Numbered from the stretch's first letter, positions 1 through 9,556 are shown. The stretch is DNA of 57,407 nt from Tolypothrix campylonemoides VB511288 (GCA_000828075.3 JXCB02000033.1:173857-231263), one strand, 5' to 3'. Numbers and translations: made by a program. The notes: generated by a model from the sequence alone, not told the origin.

Positions 1-335
1 TAAACTAGCATTGATGCATTAAACGGAGCTTCATTACTATAGGACGACATTCCTATAAAGTACTGGAGATAAGGGTTCTCCTTGATTTGCTCTAGTGTTT
101 CGCGATCGCTTACTCCAAGTTTCTCTTTAATTATTAGTGCCCCTAATGCCATCCGGAATGATTTAGCCGGTGCCCCCATTTCTTCATCAAATTTTGATGC
201 ATATTCCTCTTCAAATTCTGACCATGGTATTAGCCTTGCCATTATTACCCAACGATTATCAGAAGATAATTTTCCCTCAAAGGTCAGTTCAAAGTTTTCC
301 GGTGGAATTGGCGGTTGCTCTTGTTTCCTGTACAT
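1..335 (-). CDS. IS transposase, N-terminal part, cut by the window edge
   Basis: An open minus-strand frame begins at ATG (335-333) and stays open to base 1, giving about 111 residues. It starts MYRKQEQPPIPPENFEL and contains the stretches WVIMARLIPWSEFEEEY, APAKSFRMALGALIIKEKLG and QIKENPYLQYFIGM. I recognise these as the N-terminal domain (DUF772/InsH-like) of IS5/IS1182-type transposases that are common in cyanobacteria. The DDE catalytic part would lie to the left of the window, so activity cannot be judged. No stop or frameshift is visible in this part. Family is confident from motif memory; the exact IS group is not. Confidence 0.8.
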   Translation of the reverse strand, partial: MYRKQEQPPIPPENFELTFEGKLSSDNRWVIMARLIPWSEFEEEYASKFDEEMGAPAKSFRMALGALIIKEKLGVSDRETLEQIKENPYLQYFIGMSSYSNEAPFNASMLV

Positions 336-565
336 GGTTACTAATTATACCGTTTGTCTTGACTAACCATGGTCATACAAGGTTTTTGAGCTATTCTATC
401 CCTTTTTCTTGCACTTAACAAGACGTATAAAGTTTACAATCTGCACAGTGTTGTCTTTTTCTACTTTTTCAGCAAGCCCTAGATAAATCTTTTGGCAGAT
501 TAATACGGTACCTATTCGTTCCGCCGGACTTGGCTGACGGCGATGAGGAACGCAGGGATACTCCT

Positions 566-580
566 CTCCGCTTAGCGGAG
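566..580. repeat. Short palindrome downstream of crtO
   Basis: CTCCGC-TTA-GCGGAG is a perfect 6-bp stem lying 60 bases past the end of the minus-strand crtO gene, followed by a G/A-rich tail. There is no T tract on the crtO side, so it resembles the dispersed small palindromes of cyanobacterial intergenic DNA more than an intrinsic terminator. Confidence 0.45.
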
Positions 581-640
581 AAGGGGTAGGGGGTGAGATT
601 CCTGTTGTTTAATTTCTTCTTCAGTCAGTGATATTCAACG

Positions 641-2338
641 CTAATGATTAATCTTAAACACGGATTCAACTGTTGACTTAATCGAATCGCGTGCATCCTT
701 AAGTGTCTGTGCTATGGGATGCTTATTCTGCAAAAAGACTCGCGCACAGTTACGTCCGGGCATTCCTGAGATTGAACCACCTGGATGAGTTCCCGCACCT
801 GTAAGGAATAAACCTTCAATTGGGGTTTTGTAGTTCGCTATCTCTGGCAAGGGACGGAAAAACACCATCTGATCCAGGGTCATGTCAATATGGTAGTAAT
901 TTCCTTTGTATGCGCCTAATCTTTCTCCTAGTTCCGCCGGGCTTTCTACGCGACGGGCAATCAGTGCGTTTTTCACATTTGGCGCGTAGTCTGCTAATTT
1001 ATCAACTACCCTGTCTGCAACTTTATTTTTCAGTTCATCCGTCCAACCTGTACCCTTCAAACCTGTGCCTTCTGCGCCTGCAATTTGATAGGGTGCAAAA
1101 AACTCAATCCACACGGTATGCTTGCCTGGTGGTGCCATCGATGGATCTAACATTGTCGGCACAACCACATACATTGAGGGGTCGGAATCTGGAATCTCTC
1201 CTAAGGTACATTTACTATGTGCCTGTTCAACATGAGCAATAGAATCTGCAATCAAAACAGACCCAATAAGATATTCATCTTTGTGTTCGTGATGTTCAAA
1301 GCGCGGCGGTTCGTTTAAAGCCAAGTCAACCTTGAGAATGGTTTCGTTGTTGTTGACGATGCGGCGTTCTAATCTTTCTCGCAAATTTGCATCCGCTGCA
1401 TCCACATCGCTATCATCCATCAATTGCAAAAACACCCGTTTGGCATCAATATTTGAGATCACCCCATCTTTGGCGCGATATTCGGTACCGTTTGCTACCC
1501 GCACACCAACCGCACGACCATTATCAATCAAAATTTTCTCAACATGCTGATCCGTTAGGATAACGCCGCCTTTACTTGTCACCAAGTTTACCAAAGCTTG
1601 CACCAATGCACCAGTACCACCACGCGGTCTTGCCATCCCTGGGTCATGACGCATCGCCATCATAATTGCACCAATGGCAATGGTTTTTTGCGAAGGCGGC
1701 GCACCCAGTTCTGCTGCAAGTCTTGCCAAAGGCGCTTTGAGAAATTCTGAATCAAACCACTCGTTAAGAATATCCTCAGCGCTGGTTAGCATGTTGCGAA
1801 TAAAGTCCAGCGTCTTATTAGGAGAACCAATCACCGAAAATAAATCTTTCAGCTTTGCGATGTCGTAGTTGCCAAGAATATCTAAAACTGACTTTGGCGG
1901 CGCGTTAAACATGGGAATCATTGCACCAATTGCCCGCTGCCAGTATTGTGTATATTCTACGTATTTTTTGGCATCGCGATCGCTATAACGGGCAATTTCT
2001 GCACAAGTTTTTTCTAACGACTTATGACCTAAAAAATACTTCCCGTCCGGGTGAGGACAGAAAACAACTGGATCGCACTCCAAATATTCCAAGCCGTACT
2101 TTTCTAGTTCTAATTCTTGTACGACTGGTCCTAAGTGAATAAACTCGTGGTCAATGGCACACAAGTTAAACTTAAACCCAGGAGCTTCTTTTGGCAAACA
2201 TTCCTCTGTTGTAGCTGCACCACCAGGAACAGAACGCTTTTCTAGGAGTAAGACGCTATAGCCAGCTTTCAGCAAATAAGCGGCACAAACTAGCCCATTG
2301 TGTCCTGCTCCAATAATTACAACATCATACGTTTGCAT
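641..2338 (-). CDS. crtO: CrtO-type beta-carotene ketolase / phytoene-desaturase-family FAD oxidoreductase
   Basis: The 565-residue protein opens with a dinucleotide-binding fold, VVIIGAGHNGLVCAAYLLKAGY (GxGxxG at about residues 11-16, FAD), followed by the acidic LLLEKR. It ends with the family signature GLFLTGAGTHPGGSISGMPGRNCA. Length and both motifs fit cyanobacterial CrtO, which adds keto groups to the beta-ionone ring of carotenoids (echinenone/canthaxanthin synthesis) and is membrane associated. CrtO paralogues of unknown substrate occur in these genomes, so the exact substrate is inferred. The start is the first ATG; no clear Shine-Dalgarno is seen. It is the last gene of a same-strand run behind two P450 genes and a DUF2993 gene, but the gaps of 145-220 bases do not prove an operon. 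Confidence 0.85.
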   Translation of the reverse strand: MQTYDVVIIGAGHNGLVCAAYLLKAGYSVLLLEKRSVPGGAATTEECLPKEAPGFKFNLCAIDHEFIHLGPVVQELELEKYGLEYLECDPVVFCPHPDGKYFLGHKSLEKTCAEIARYSDRDAKKYVEYTQYWQRAIGAMIPMFNAPPKSVLDILGNYDIAKLKDLFSVIGSPNKTLDFIRNMLTSAEDILNEWFDSEFLKAPLARLAAELGAPPSQKTIAIGAIMMAMRHDPGMARPRGGTGALVQALVNLVTSKGGVILTDQHVEKILIDNGRAVGVRVANGTEYRAKDGVISNIDAKRVFLQLMDDSDVDAADANLRERLERRIVNNNETILKVDLALNEPPRFEHHEHKDEYLIGSVLIADSIAHVEQAHSKCTLGEIPDSDPSMYVVVPTMLDPSMAPPGKHTVWIEFFAPYQIAGAEGTGLKGTGWTDELKNKVADRVVDKLADYAPNVKNALIARRVESPAELGERLGAYKGNYYHIDMTLDQMVFFRPLPEIANYKTPIEGLFLTGAGTHPGGSISGMPGRNCARVFLQNKHPIAQTLKDARDSIKSTVESVFKINH

Positions 2339-2482
2339 AGTTTAAGTTTCAGGAAGTAGATATACTCCTGATATTAGAAAGTTCTTAACAAAGTTTCATC
2401 ATTCGGCAGTTATAAAAACTAACCTTTAGGTAGGTTTGTTTAATAGGAGATGCGTTAGTAGTCGCAATGGCAGCGCTTTTCC

Positions 2483-3223
2483 CTATGCAGAGGGTATTTG
2501 TTTTACACGAGTTTCTACCAAAAGTGTTAAACTGCCTTCTTGCACTTCCATATTTTTGACACGTAATACCATACCCTCCAACTCAAAATATGGTTGATTC
2601 GCCAGTGCTTTTAGCTGCTGCATTAATGCCGCAACTACTTCTAGTGAAAAGCCGTCTCCTTCAATACAGTTAAAACTCTCCAACATTATCGGTTCCGAAG
2701 GCGTTCGCGGGCGAAATATCGCCGAGAAACCTACTGAGCGAGTATCACCCTTTTCATGTAGCAGCATTGTTCCATTGAATTTCATTTTGCCGCTACCAGG
2801 TAAATAAACTTGTATTTGTTGCGTTTCCAAACTCACAATTTCGCCATCTACATTCAAGTCAAATTTCTCCATTTTGTTGCGAATGTAGTCTGACTTAAAA
2901 GTACGGTTCATATCTGCTTCTGTGAGTACAATACGAGCAGTGGCATTTACTGGGTGGTTCAGTTCAATTTGACCAAAAAGAGCGCTTAAAGGATTTATGG
3001 CAACGTTCTCCGTTTGCAGTTTTAATTCCTGCACGCGGATGTCGTTTTTCATCACTAATCCTTGACCTTCAACAGAAACTCCATCCACCTCTCCCTGAAC
3101 TACTTTAAGTAGGTCGGTTTGTACATCTACGTCTATTTTTTCTGCCTTATCGAGCTGGTCAGATAGCTTGCTTTCGACTACCTGCGACAGTAATTGCTCC
3201 TCCAGCCTCTGCTGCTCTGACAT
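2483..3223 (-). CDS. DUF2993 (LmeA-like) family protein
   Basis: The 246-residue protein has no signal peptide and opens with a charged helix (MSEQQRLEEQLLSQVVESKL). It then shows the pattern of the cyanobacterial DUF2993 family: alternating beta segments such as VEGQGLVMKNDIRVQELKL, NPLSALFGQIELNHPVNATARIVLTEADMNRTF and a C-terminal LRVKNMEVQEGSLTLLVETRV. Mycobacterial relatives (LmeA) are envelope lipid-interacting proteins, while the cyanobacterial role is unknown. Start is the first ATG, with an AGGAG-like stretch upstream on the minus strand. It lies between crtO and a P450 gene; a functional link to lipophilic substrates of those enzymes is only a guess. Confidence 0.75.
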   Translation of the reverse strand: MSEQQRLEEQLLSQVVESKLSDQLDKAEKIDVDVQTDLLKVVQGEVDGVSVEGQGLVMKNDIRVQELKLQTENVAINPLSALFGQIELNHPVNATARIVLTEADMNRTFKSDYIRNKMEKFDLNVDGEIVSLETQQIQVYLPGSGKMKFNGTMLLHEKGDTRSVGFSAIFRPRTPSEPIMLESFNCIEGDGFSLEVVAALMQQLKALANQPYFELEGMVLRVKNMEVQEGSLTLLVETRVKQIPSA

Positions 3224-3442
3224 GATTTAATCATCTCCTCGTATCCTGTTACTCCTTAATTTAGACGCTGAAAACTGAGGAGGGTATCTACATCAAGATA
3301 TAAAAGAAGATATAAAAAATCCTGTGATTGAATAATAAACGAACCACATGAGCCAACAAAGAACATAGAGGAAGAAGAGGAGAATACTATCTGTGTTCAT
3401 CTGTGTGCATCTGTCGTTCCTTAATCTTTATACCTTCAATAT

Positions 3443-4795
3443 CTACAAATACACAAAATTATTCGCTTTCTTCATCTCTTTCGTAACAACCATCGGCACA
3501 CCACCAGAGGGAACAATCGTAATTCCACGGCGTACTGGACGCACTGGACGATTGTCAGCCAGATTAAGTTGAAAACGTGATAAAATTGTTCCTACTACTA
3601 ATTTCAGTTCATACATAGAAAATGCTGCACCAATACATCCGCGATAACCGCCACCAAAAGGTAAATATTCATAAGGTGAAAATTTTTGGTTGAGAAACCT
3701 TTCTGGTTTAAACTTTTCTGGTTCTGGGTAAGTTTCTGCACGTCGATGAGCTAAATGAATGCTGGGAACTAAAACTGTCCCAGATGTAAATTTATGACCC
3801 GCAATTTCTACTCTATCTTTGACCATTCGCGGCGTACAAATTAGAGCAATGGGGTGAATTCGCAGTGTTTCCTGACAGACAGCGCCTAGATATGGTAATT
3901 GAGTAATAGCTTCAGGATTCGGTGTATCGCCCAAAGTATTCAATTCCTGCATCAGCTTATCTTTAACCAAAGGGTGGGAGTGAATTAAATAAAACACCCA
4001 CGCTAAGACAGCAGCTGTTGTTTCATAGCCCAAAAGCAATAGAGAAACTAATTGATCGCGTAACTCTTTATCTGTCATTTGCTCTTCGTTTTCGTCACGC
4101 GCTGACATTAGCAGACTCAAAATATCTGTACGCGAAGCATCATTGGACAAACGCCGTTCGTTAATCTCTGCATAAATCAGTTTGTCAATTTCCTGTCGTC
4201 TTTTAAGATAATTTCCCCAAGGACTCCAGGCACCCAAATCTTTTTGTAGAGGTGGAAAGAAAAACAAGGTAGAGTAACCAGGTTTCGTTACATCTTCTAA
4301 CAAAGAACTCAGCAGTTCTTTTAATTTTTGGTAACGCGCACCGGGACTGATACCAAATACCACTTGCAAAATAATTTGCAAAGTGATATCTGGCATGATT
4401 TGTTGCATAGAAATAGTCGTACCTTCTGTCCAAGTTCGCGTGACTTCTTCAGTGATTTGGCAAATGGTTTGACCGTAATCCTTCATGCGATCGCCATGAA
4501 AAGGTGGCATCAATAACTGCCGTTGGCGATTGTGCGATCGCCCTTCTTGCAATACAATCGAATTTGAGCCAAACAAAGGCTCAAACACATGAGTTGCCTT
4601 CTTAAAATCCAACTCTTTAGCTGGAACCGCAAAACACTCAGCGATCGCTTCCGGACTGCTAAAAAACACCACAGGCGGCGAATTTACCCCCAATACCCGT
4701 ACTGTAAACGGGTCGCCATACTTCGCAGCACAATCCTCTAAAAATCTCGTTGGATTAATAATTAATTGTAACGTCTGTGTTAACGGCAGCATCAT
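3443..4795 (-). CDS. Cytochrome P450, CYP110-like
   Basis: The 450-residue protein has every P450 landmark. There is an I-helix oxygen-binding segment LLLGYETTAAVLAWVFY, a K-helix ExxR motif in CQETLRIHP, a PERF motif (KFKPERFLNQKFSPYEYLPF), and a heme loop FGGGYRGCIGAAF whose Cys is the axial ligand. The overall look (MPPFHGDRM, PFGGG) fits the cyanobacterial CYP110 family, members of which oxidise fatty acids, alkanes or terpenes. It is soluble or peripherally membrane bound, with no obvious N-terminal anchor. The next gene upstream on the same strand is a paralogue, so this is a tandem duplication. Substrate cannot be assigned. Confidence 0.92.
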   Translation of the reverse strand: MMLPLTQTLQLIINPTRFLEDCAAKYGDPFTVRVLGVNSPPVVFFSSPEAIAECFAVPAKELDFKKATHVFEPLFGSNSIVLQEGRSHNRQRQLLMPPFHGDRMKDYGQTICQITEEVTRTWTEGTTISMQQIMPDITLQIILQVVFGISPGARYQKLKELLSSLLEDVTKPGYSTLFFFPPLQKDLGAWSPWGNYLKRRQEIDKLIYAEINERRLSNDASRTDILSLLMSARDENEEQMTDKELRDQLVSLLLLGYETTAAVLAWVFYLIHSHPLVKDKLMQELNTLGDTPNPEAITQLPYLGAVCQETLRIHPIALICTPRMVKDRVEIAGHKFTSGTVLVPSIHLAHRRAETYPEPEKFKPERFLNQKFSPYEYLPFGGGYRGCIGAAFSMYELKLVVGTILSRFQLNLADNRPVRPVRRGITIVPSGGVPMVVTKEMKKANNFVYL

Positions 4796-4963
4796 AACAA
4801 AACTTTAAATTCTTTTCTCTCTTTCTGGTGCGTTCTCCGCGCCTCTGCGGTTCCTTTTTTTAAAAAACTTCCACTACTGAAATTTTATAGGGTGAGTACT
4901 ACCCACCCTACCATTAGATGACACCGCGTTGAAAACTATATCAAAATCCTATTTATTAAAAAC

Positions 4964-6376
4964 TTAACCAGGGATAGATGCCAAATTTTGAGATTCTACT
5001 GAACGCTGATTTTTTACAACCAATTGAATAGAGCGATCAGGACCTGTCACCAAACCACGGCGTTTTGGTCGCACATCGCCATTATCAACCAACGCCAATT
5101 CCAACCGCGAAAGAATTTTCGCAAGTACCACTTTCATTTCAAATTGGGCAAACGCCATACCAATGCAGCGTCTTGCACCACCGCCAAAGGGTAAAAATTC
5201 ATAAGGTGAAAATTGCCGTTCTAAAAAGCGTTCTGGCTTAAACTGCTTGGGTTCGGGGTATAAATCTTCACGCTGATGAGTCAGATAAATTGAGCCAAGC
5301 AAGACTGTACCTGGTTCAAGTTCAAAACCAGATAGCGATACAGGTGTTCTTACCACTCGTGGAAAGGTCAGCATCCCAACTGGGTAAATCCGCAAGGTTT
5401 CGCAACAAACAGCATTTAAATAAGGTAATTTAAGAATGGCGCTCGGGTCTGGGTTATCGCCCAAAGTATCGAGTTCCTCTAGCAGCTTTTGGCGTACTTC
5501 TGGTAGTTTGTGAATCCAGTACAATGCCCAAGCTAAGGCTGTTGCTGTGGTTTCGTGACCTGCGACCAACAGAGTCATCAACTCATCACGTAATTCCACA
5601 TCCGTCATTGATTCTCCTGCTTCATCCGTAGCTGTCATCAGCAAGCTGAGAATGTCTGTGCGAGATGGATCTGGATGCTCTCGATGTTCCTGAATTTGGG
5701 CGTACAAAAGTTGGTTAACTTGCTCGCGACGGCGCAGAAAGGTTCCCCAAGAAGTCAAGGGACCTAAATCTTGTTGTAGAGCCGGAAAATAAAGTATAAC
5801 CACCTGCAAAGGAGACCGATTTTCCAGCATCGCAACCAAAACTTTCTCGAGTTCTTGGGCGCGTGAACCCTCATATAGCCCAAACACGGCTTGCATGATG
5901 ATCCGCAAGGTGATGGCTTGCATCGCAGACCGGACATCGAAGGGTTTGTCTACCTGCCATTGGCTGATGATTTGCTCTGTGATATCGCCAATGACTTGTC
6001 CATAGGTTCGCATTCTGTCACCGTGAAAGGGAGGCAATAACAACTGCCGTTGACGCCGATGTGCCTCACCAGTGAGGGTGATTACAGAATGCTTGCCCAG
6101 CATTGGTTCAAACGGAGTATTCCAATCATTGGGAGCCTCAAATTCCTTGGTATCGCTACTCAAAATCTGCTGCAACGCTTGGGGGTTACTAACGAAAACC
6201 ACAGGACTATTTAACTGCAATGTGAAGATATCCCCATAGCGTTTGGCACAGGTTTCCATAAACGACATGGGGCTAACAATCCACTGAAGCATCTGTACCA
6301 GCCCTGGGGTTTGCGGACCATTTGGTAGTTTCATAAGCTCGGGAGTGCGGATTTTATTCTCTTTTTGCCAATGCAA
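4964..6376 (-). CDS. Cytochrome P450, CYP110-like (tandem paralogue)
   Basis: The 470-residue P450 shares layout and many blocks with its downstream neighbour. The I helix reads LLVAGHETTATALAWALYWIH, ExxR lies in CCETLRIYP, the PERF block is FKPERFLERQFSPYEFLPF, and the heme loop is FGGGARRCIGMAF. Compared with the neighbour it keeps an Arg where the other has Gly just before the heme Cys, and a charged N terminus (MHWQKENKIRTPELMKLPNGP). It is presumably the first gene of the P450-P450-DUF2993-crtO run. Natural electron donors would be ferredoxin systems encoded elsewhere. Substrate unknown. Confidence 0.92.
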   Translation of the reverse strand: MHWQKENKIRTPELMKLPNGPQTPGLVQMLQWIVSPMSFMETCAKRYGDIFTLQLNSPVVFVSNPQALQQILSSDTKEFEAPNDWNTPFEPMLGKHSVITLTGEAHRRQRQLLLPPFHGDRMRTYGQVIGDITEQIISQWQVDKPFDVRSAMQAITLRIIMQAVFGLYEGSRAQELEKVLVAMLENRSPLQVVILYFPALQQDLGPLTSWGTFLRRREQVNQLLYAQIQEHREHPDPSRTDILSLLMTATDEAGESMTDVELRDELMTLLVAGHETTATALAWALYWIHKLPEVRQKLLEELDTLGDNPDPSAILKLPYLNAVCCETLRIYPVGMLTFPRVVRTPVSLSGFELEPGTVLLGSIYLTHQREDLYPEPKQFKPERFLERQFSPYEFLPFGGGARRCIGMAFAQFEMKVVLAKILSRLELALVDNGDVRPKRRGLVTGPDRSIQLVVKNQRSVESQNLASIPG

Positions 6377-6643
6377 CTAACTTTAAATAATTAATTTTAT
6401 TTGATTTGATATTTTAACTACTGATTTTGTCTTGACTTTTCTGAAAAGTAATATTTTGTTACCATTTTGTTGTAAGCTTTTAGTTCAAGGAAAATACTCA
6501 GTATTTTCTAACAATTTATTTTTCGTAATTAAAGTTGGTTTAAAAAATAATGAACGCAGAATAAAAAACCTCCCCTTGGAATATAAGTAGCCATCATGAA
6601 CTGCGTACACTAGAACAGATGAAAATTTATTTTTTCTTCTGCA

Positions 6644-6676
6644 TTCTGAGTTCTGAGTTCTGACTTCTGAGTTCTA
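6644..6676. repeat. Degenerate tandem repeat (TTCTGAG units)
   Basis: Four to five imperfect copies of a TTCTGAG/TTCTGAC unit stand in the 630-base gap upstream of the P450 gene. They are followed directly by a roughly 48-base segment (6673-6720) that recurs at 35945-35996. The rest of the gap holds the P450 relic and A/T-rich DNA. Confidence 0.6.
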
Positions 6677-6766
6677 TTTTCAAGTCAGGTCGGCGTAAAT
6701 AAACATAACTATATTAAGAAGGGTAAAGGGTAAGGGGAAAAGGGAAAAACCTTCGCCCTTTAATAT

Positions 6767-6832
6767 GCACCCCAAAAGACAAATATTCATATGGCGAGAA
6801 TTGCCTTTTCATAAAGCGTTCTGGCTTAAACC
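6767..6832 (-). pseudogene. Relic of a third P450 gene (22 codons)
   Basis: Read on the minus strand, this stretch gives FKPERFMKRQFSPYEYLSFG, almost identical to the PERF-to-heme approach of both intact P450s (FKPERFLERQFSPYEFLPFG and FKPERFLNQKFSPYEYLPFG). The match ends where the heme loop would begin and no other P450 coding sequence surrounds it. It is therefore a decayed remnant of a third tandem CYP110-type gene upstream of the two intact ones, not a functional gene. Confidence 0.85.
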
Positions 6833-6950
6833 TTGATTTTTAGGTATGAAATTATACAAAATTATATTGGGTAAATTTCAGTATTTAAGCTAATTATCTT
6901 TGCATTACTAAACAGTAATAAACTGTAATAACCTGAAGGTTGTAAAATTT

Positions 6951-6977
6951 TTGTTAAATTGATCGAGCATCTATAGT
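6951..6977 (+). promoter_or_regulatory. Possible sigma70-type promoter for the ThDP-enzyme gene
   Basis: TTGTTA (6951-6956) and TATAGT (6972-6977) stand 15 bases apart, 33 bases upstream of the ATG at 7010. The spacing is two bases short of ideal. Just upstream, GTAATAAACTGTAATAACC repeats a short motif. This is weak evidence, from sequence shape only. Confidence 0.3.
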
Positions 6978-7009
6978 GTCTCCTCAATACTTGAAATAAG
7001 GTACTCAGC

Positions 7010-9235
7010 ATGACAGCAATCACCCCAAAGGCAACTGCAGCATCTCCCGATTTTTGTGAAGGAATTCAATACTTTGGTGAAGCAATCCCAGGTTTTGAAA
7101 CTTATGGTGGAACACCTGCCATAGAGTCGGGCAAAGTAGCGATAAAAGACCCCACAGATCCAGCAGCCGCCTTCCAAACTTTAGTTGCTGCCGACGCTTT
7201 GCGCTACCTGACATTGCAAATCACCGGTTCTAAAGCCTCTGGACACCCAGGCGGTTTTGCCTCTCAAGCGGAAGCTTATGCAGCGCTTGTCATGCTCGGT
7301 TACAAGAACATTATCACCGAAGTGGGACACCATGCCCCTGGATTTTATAGTGCCATGTTCTTGGATCGTTCGCTAGAGGACATGGGAATTTTTACAGTGC
7401 AACAATTGCGCGATCGCTTCCGAGAAAAGCACGGACTCTTGGGACACCTTTCCGGCTACATTCCCGGTATTCTTGCACCCGCAGGTCCATTGGGACAAGG
7501 GCAACATTTTGCAATGGCAGCTGCATTGTTGCACAAAGATAAGTTATTCCCCTTCACCGTTGGCGACGGTGGACTGGGTGAACCGTATATCATAAGTGCG
7601 ATCGCACACTTCCACACCGCTTTTCCAGAAGCAACCAACTTCTTGCCAGTGTTGGTGTGGAACGGTTACAGCCAGGAACACCATAGCATGGTTTCGCTCA
7701 AAACCAATCAACAGATGATTGCATACTGGCAAGGTAACGGTTTTGAAGAAGTCGTGTTAGTCGATGCCAAAGACTTTGACGACCAAAACCAGCCAGGCGA
7801 TTATGTTGATAGTACTGCCTTTTCATTTGAGCAGCGGCTCGCTTTCACCAAAGCCGTACTAACTGGTGTGGATAAAGCGGCTATTTCTGCACTTGGCGGC
7901 AAGCTTACCGTCTTCATCATAAAACAACTTAAAGGTGCAGGAGTTCACGCAAGAGGTGCAAAATCGCACAACCTTTATCCTAAAGATACGCTTGATGCTC
8001 CCCATATTGTAAATGCATTGAAAGAACGCGCCTTACCTCCAGAAGTTTGGCAACTGGTACGGACAAATGCTGAACGCGCAGGCGGAGGTCCCGCAGCGAA
8101 GACAGTTGTGACAGAATTTGAATTACCATTGCCAGAATTAGGCGAATTGCCATTAGAAGAATATGCAGTAGGAGGAGATCCAAAAGTTTCCACCACATCT
8201 ATGGGAAGATTAGTGGGAATAGTTGGACAGAAAGATAAGAATTTCCTAGTGACTAACGCCGATGGTAACGAAGCATCAGGAATTGCTAATATCAACCAAG
8301 CACTCAAAATTATCCACCCCACCACAGACGACTTATACAACCAAGCACCAGGCGGACAAGTTTACGAACCATTGAGTGAAGATGCTTGTGCTGGGTTAGC
8401 TGCTGGTTTGTCGTTGATGGGTGCGAGAACTTTGTGGTGTTCCTACGAATCTTTTGCCATCAACGGTTTACCAATTTGGCAAACAGTCACGCAAGCAATG
8501 GCAGAATTGCGGCGTCAAACTCCCTCGACTATTACTTTATTCACTGCTGGCGCATTAGAGCAAGGGCGCAACGGTTGGACTCACCAACGTCCGGAAATTG
8601 AAGCTTATTTTGCTTCCTTGATGCGGAATGGCAATGTGTTTCCATTGTTCCCCCCCGATGCTAACAGTATTCAAGTTTGTTATGACTGGGCGCTGACAAC
8701 AAAGAATAAGGGAATTGTGATTACTGCTAGTAAGTCGCCATTGCCAATTAGAACAACATTTGAACAAACTCGTCAAGGGTTACGCGATGGCGCAGTAGTG
8801 TTGCAAGATGTCGATTCTAATCAAGGGGGAAGTAAGAAAGTTGTATTTGCCGTCATTGGCGATATGACGTTAATGCCAGTATTTGAAGCTGCTGCTTTTC
8901 TAGAAACTGAAGGTATTGCCGTCAAGATTGTTTCTGTTATCAACCCCCGGCGTTTGTATCGTCCTCATGATACCGCTTGGGATACTTGTTCTGAACCCGA
9001 TGGCGGTTTCTTGGATGATGGGAAATTTGCCGAATTGTTTGCTGGCGATGCACTCATTGGTGTAACTGGTGGCGCTGCGGCTATGCTGGAACCAATTATG
9101 TTAAGGAGTACTGCGAAGCGGGATACCTTTGCGTGGAGGCGTGGGGAAACGACAGCGAGTGCTGGCGAGTTGATGGCGTTTAATGGTTTGACAGCACAGG
9201 CGTTGGCGAAGCGGGGGATGGAGTTAGTACATTAA
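7010..9235 (+). CDS. Transketolase/phosphoketolase-like thiamine-diphosphate enzyme
   Basis: The 741-residue protein has the two-domain ThDP layout. The N-terminal half carries SGHPG (about 75-79), the PAGPLGQGQHFAMAAALL block and a GDGG...WNG diphosphate/Mg2+ region, as in transketolase. The C-terminal half carries SYESFAINGLPIWQTVTQAM, GRNGWTHQRPEIEAY and FPPDANSIQVCYDWAL, which resemble the phosphoketolase (XFP) middle and C-terminal domains. The classical phosphoketolase N-terminal GHWG signature is absent. It therefore probably cleaves or transfers ketol units of sugar phosphates in the cytosol, but whether it is a transketolase or a phosphoketolase is open. An AAGG sequence 7-9 bases before the ATG can serve as RBS. 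It is monocistronic, with a hairpin terminator right behind it. Confidence 0.82.
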   Translation: MTAITPKATAASPDFCEGIQYFGEAIPGFETYGGTPAIESGKVAIKDPTDPAAAFQTLVAADALRYLTLQITGSKASGHPGGFASQAEAYAALVMLGYKNIITEVGHHAPGFYSAMFLDRSLEDMGIFTVQQLRDRFREKHGLLGHLSGYIPGILAPAGPLGQGQHFAMAAALLHKDKLFPFTVGDGGLGEPYIISAIAHFHTAFPEATNFLPVLVWNGYSQEHHSMVSLKTNQQMIAYWQGNGFEEVVLVDAKDFDDQNQPGDYVDSTAFSFEQRLAFTKAVLTGVDKAAISALGGKLTVFIIKQLKGAGVHARGAKSHNLYPKDTLDAPHIVNALKERALPPEVWQLVRTNAERAGGGPAAKTVVTEFELPLPELGELPLEEYAVGGDPKVSTTSMGRLVGIVGQKDKNFLVTNADGNEASGIANINQALKIIHPTTDDLYNQAPGGQVYEPLSEDACAGLAAGLSLMGARTLWCSYESFAINGLPIWQTVTQAMAELRRQTPSTITLFTAGALEQGRNGWTHQRPEIEAYFASLMRNGNVFPLFPPDANSIQVCYDWALTTKNKGIVITASKSPLPIRTTFEQTRQGLRDGAVVLQDVDSNQGGSKKVVFAVIGDMTLMPVFEAAAFLETEGIAVKIVSVINPRRLYRPHDTAWDTCSEPDGGFLDDGKFAELFAGDALIGVTGGAAAMLEPIMLRSTAKRDTFAWRRGETTASAGELMAFNGLTAQALAKRGMELVH

Positions 9236-9253
9236 GCTAGATTTGACATTCTG

Positions 9254-9290
9254 CCCCTGTCTCAGTATAAACTGAAACAGGGGATTTTTA
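9254..9290 (+). terminator. Intrinsic terminator of the ThDP-enzyme gene
   Basis: CCCCTGTCTCAG, loop TATAAA, then CTGAAACAGGGG, followed by ATTTTTA. The stem has one bulged base, and it begins 19 bases after the stop codon. Confidence 0.8.
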
Positions 9291-9556
9291 ATGTATGTAT
9301 ATTTGTTATTGATTAGGCGCTTCTCATATTTCAACGTTTCTATCAAGAAAATTCAGAAATTAAGTACATAATGAAATTAACTTCTTCTGATTTGGTTAAT
9401 ATCATTGGCTGGTTTGTCAGCTTCATTTATAAGGTTTTTTCCTTACCCAGTCTGGCATTAATTCCTCTCTCCCTTTTAAAATGAGCGAACATACAGTCAC
9501 AAAGGGCGATGTCTGACGACAAGCCGAACTTGCGTCTACGCGCTGATACCTGTTGA

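Noticed and set aside
82-418. Two plus-strand open frames at the left end
   Set aside because: The minus strand carries a clear transposase reading frame over the same bases; the plus frames are its shadows.
7010-9235. Straight annotation as phosphoketolase
   Set aside because: The N-terminal GHWG signature of XFP enzymes is missing and the first half looks like transketolase; called as a related ThDP enzyme instead.
9371-9484. Thirty-seven-codon hydrophobic frame behind the ThDP gene
   Set aside because: No RBS and no family; too short to separate from chance in A/T-rich DNA.
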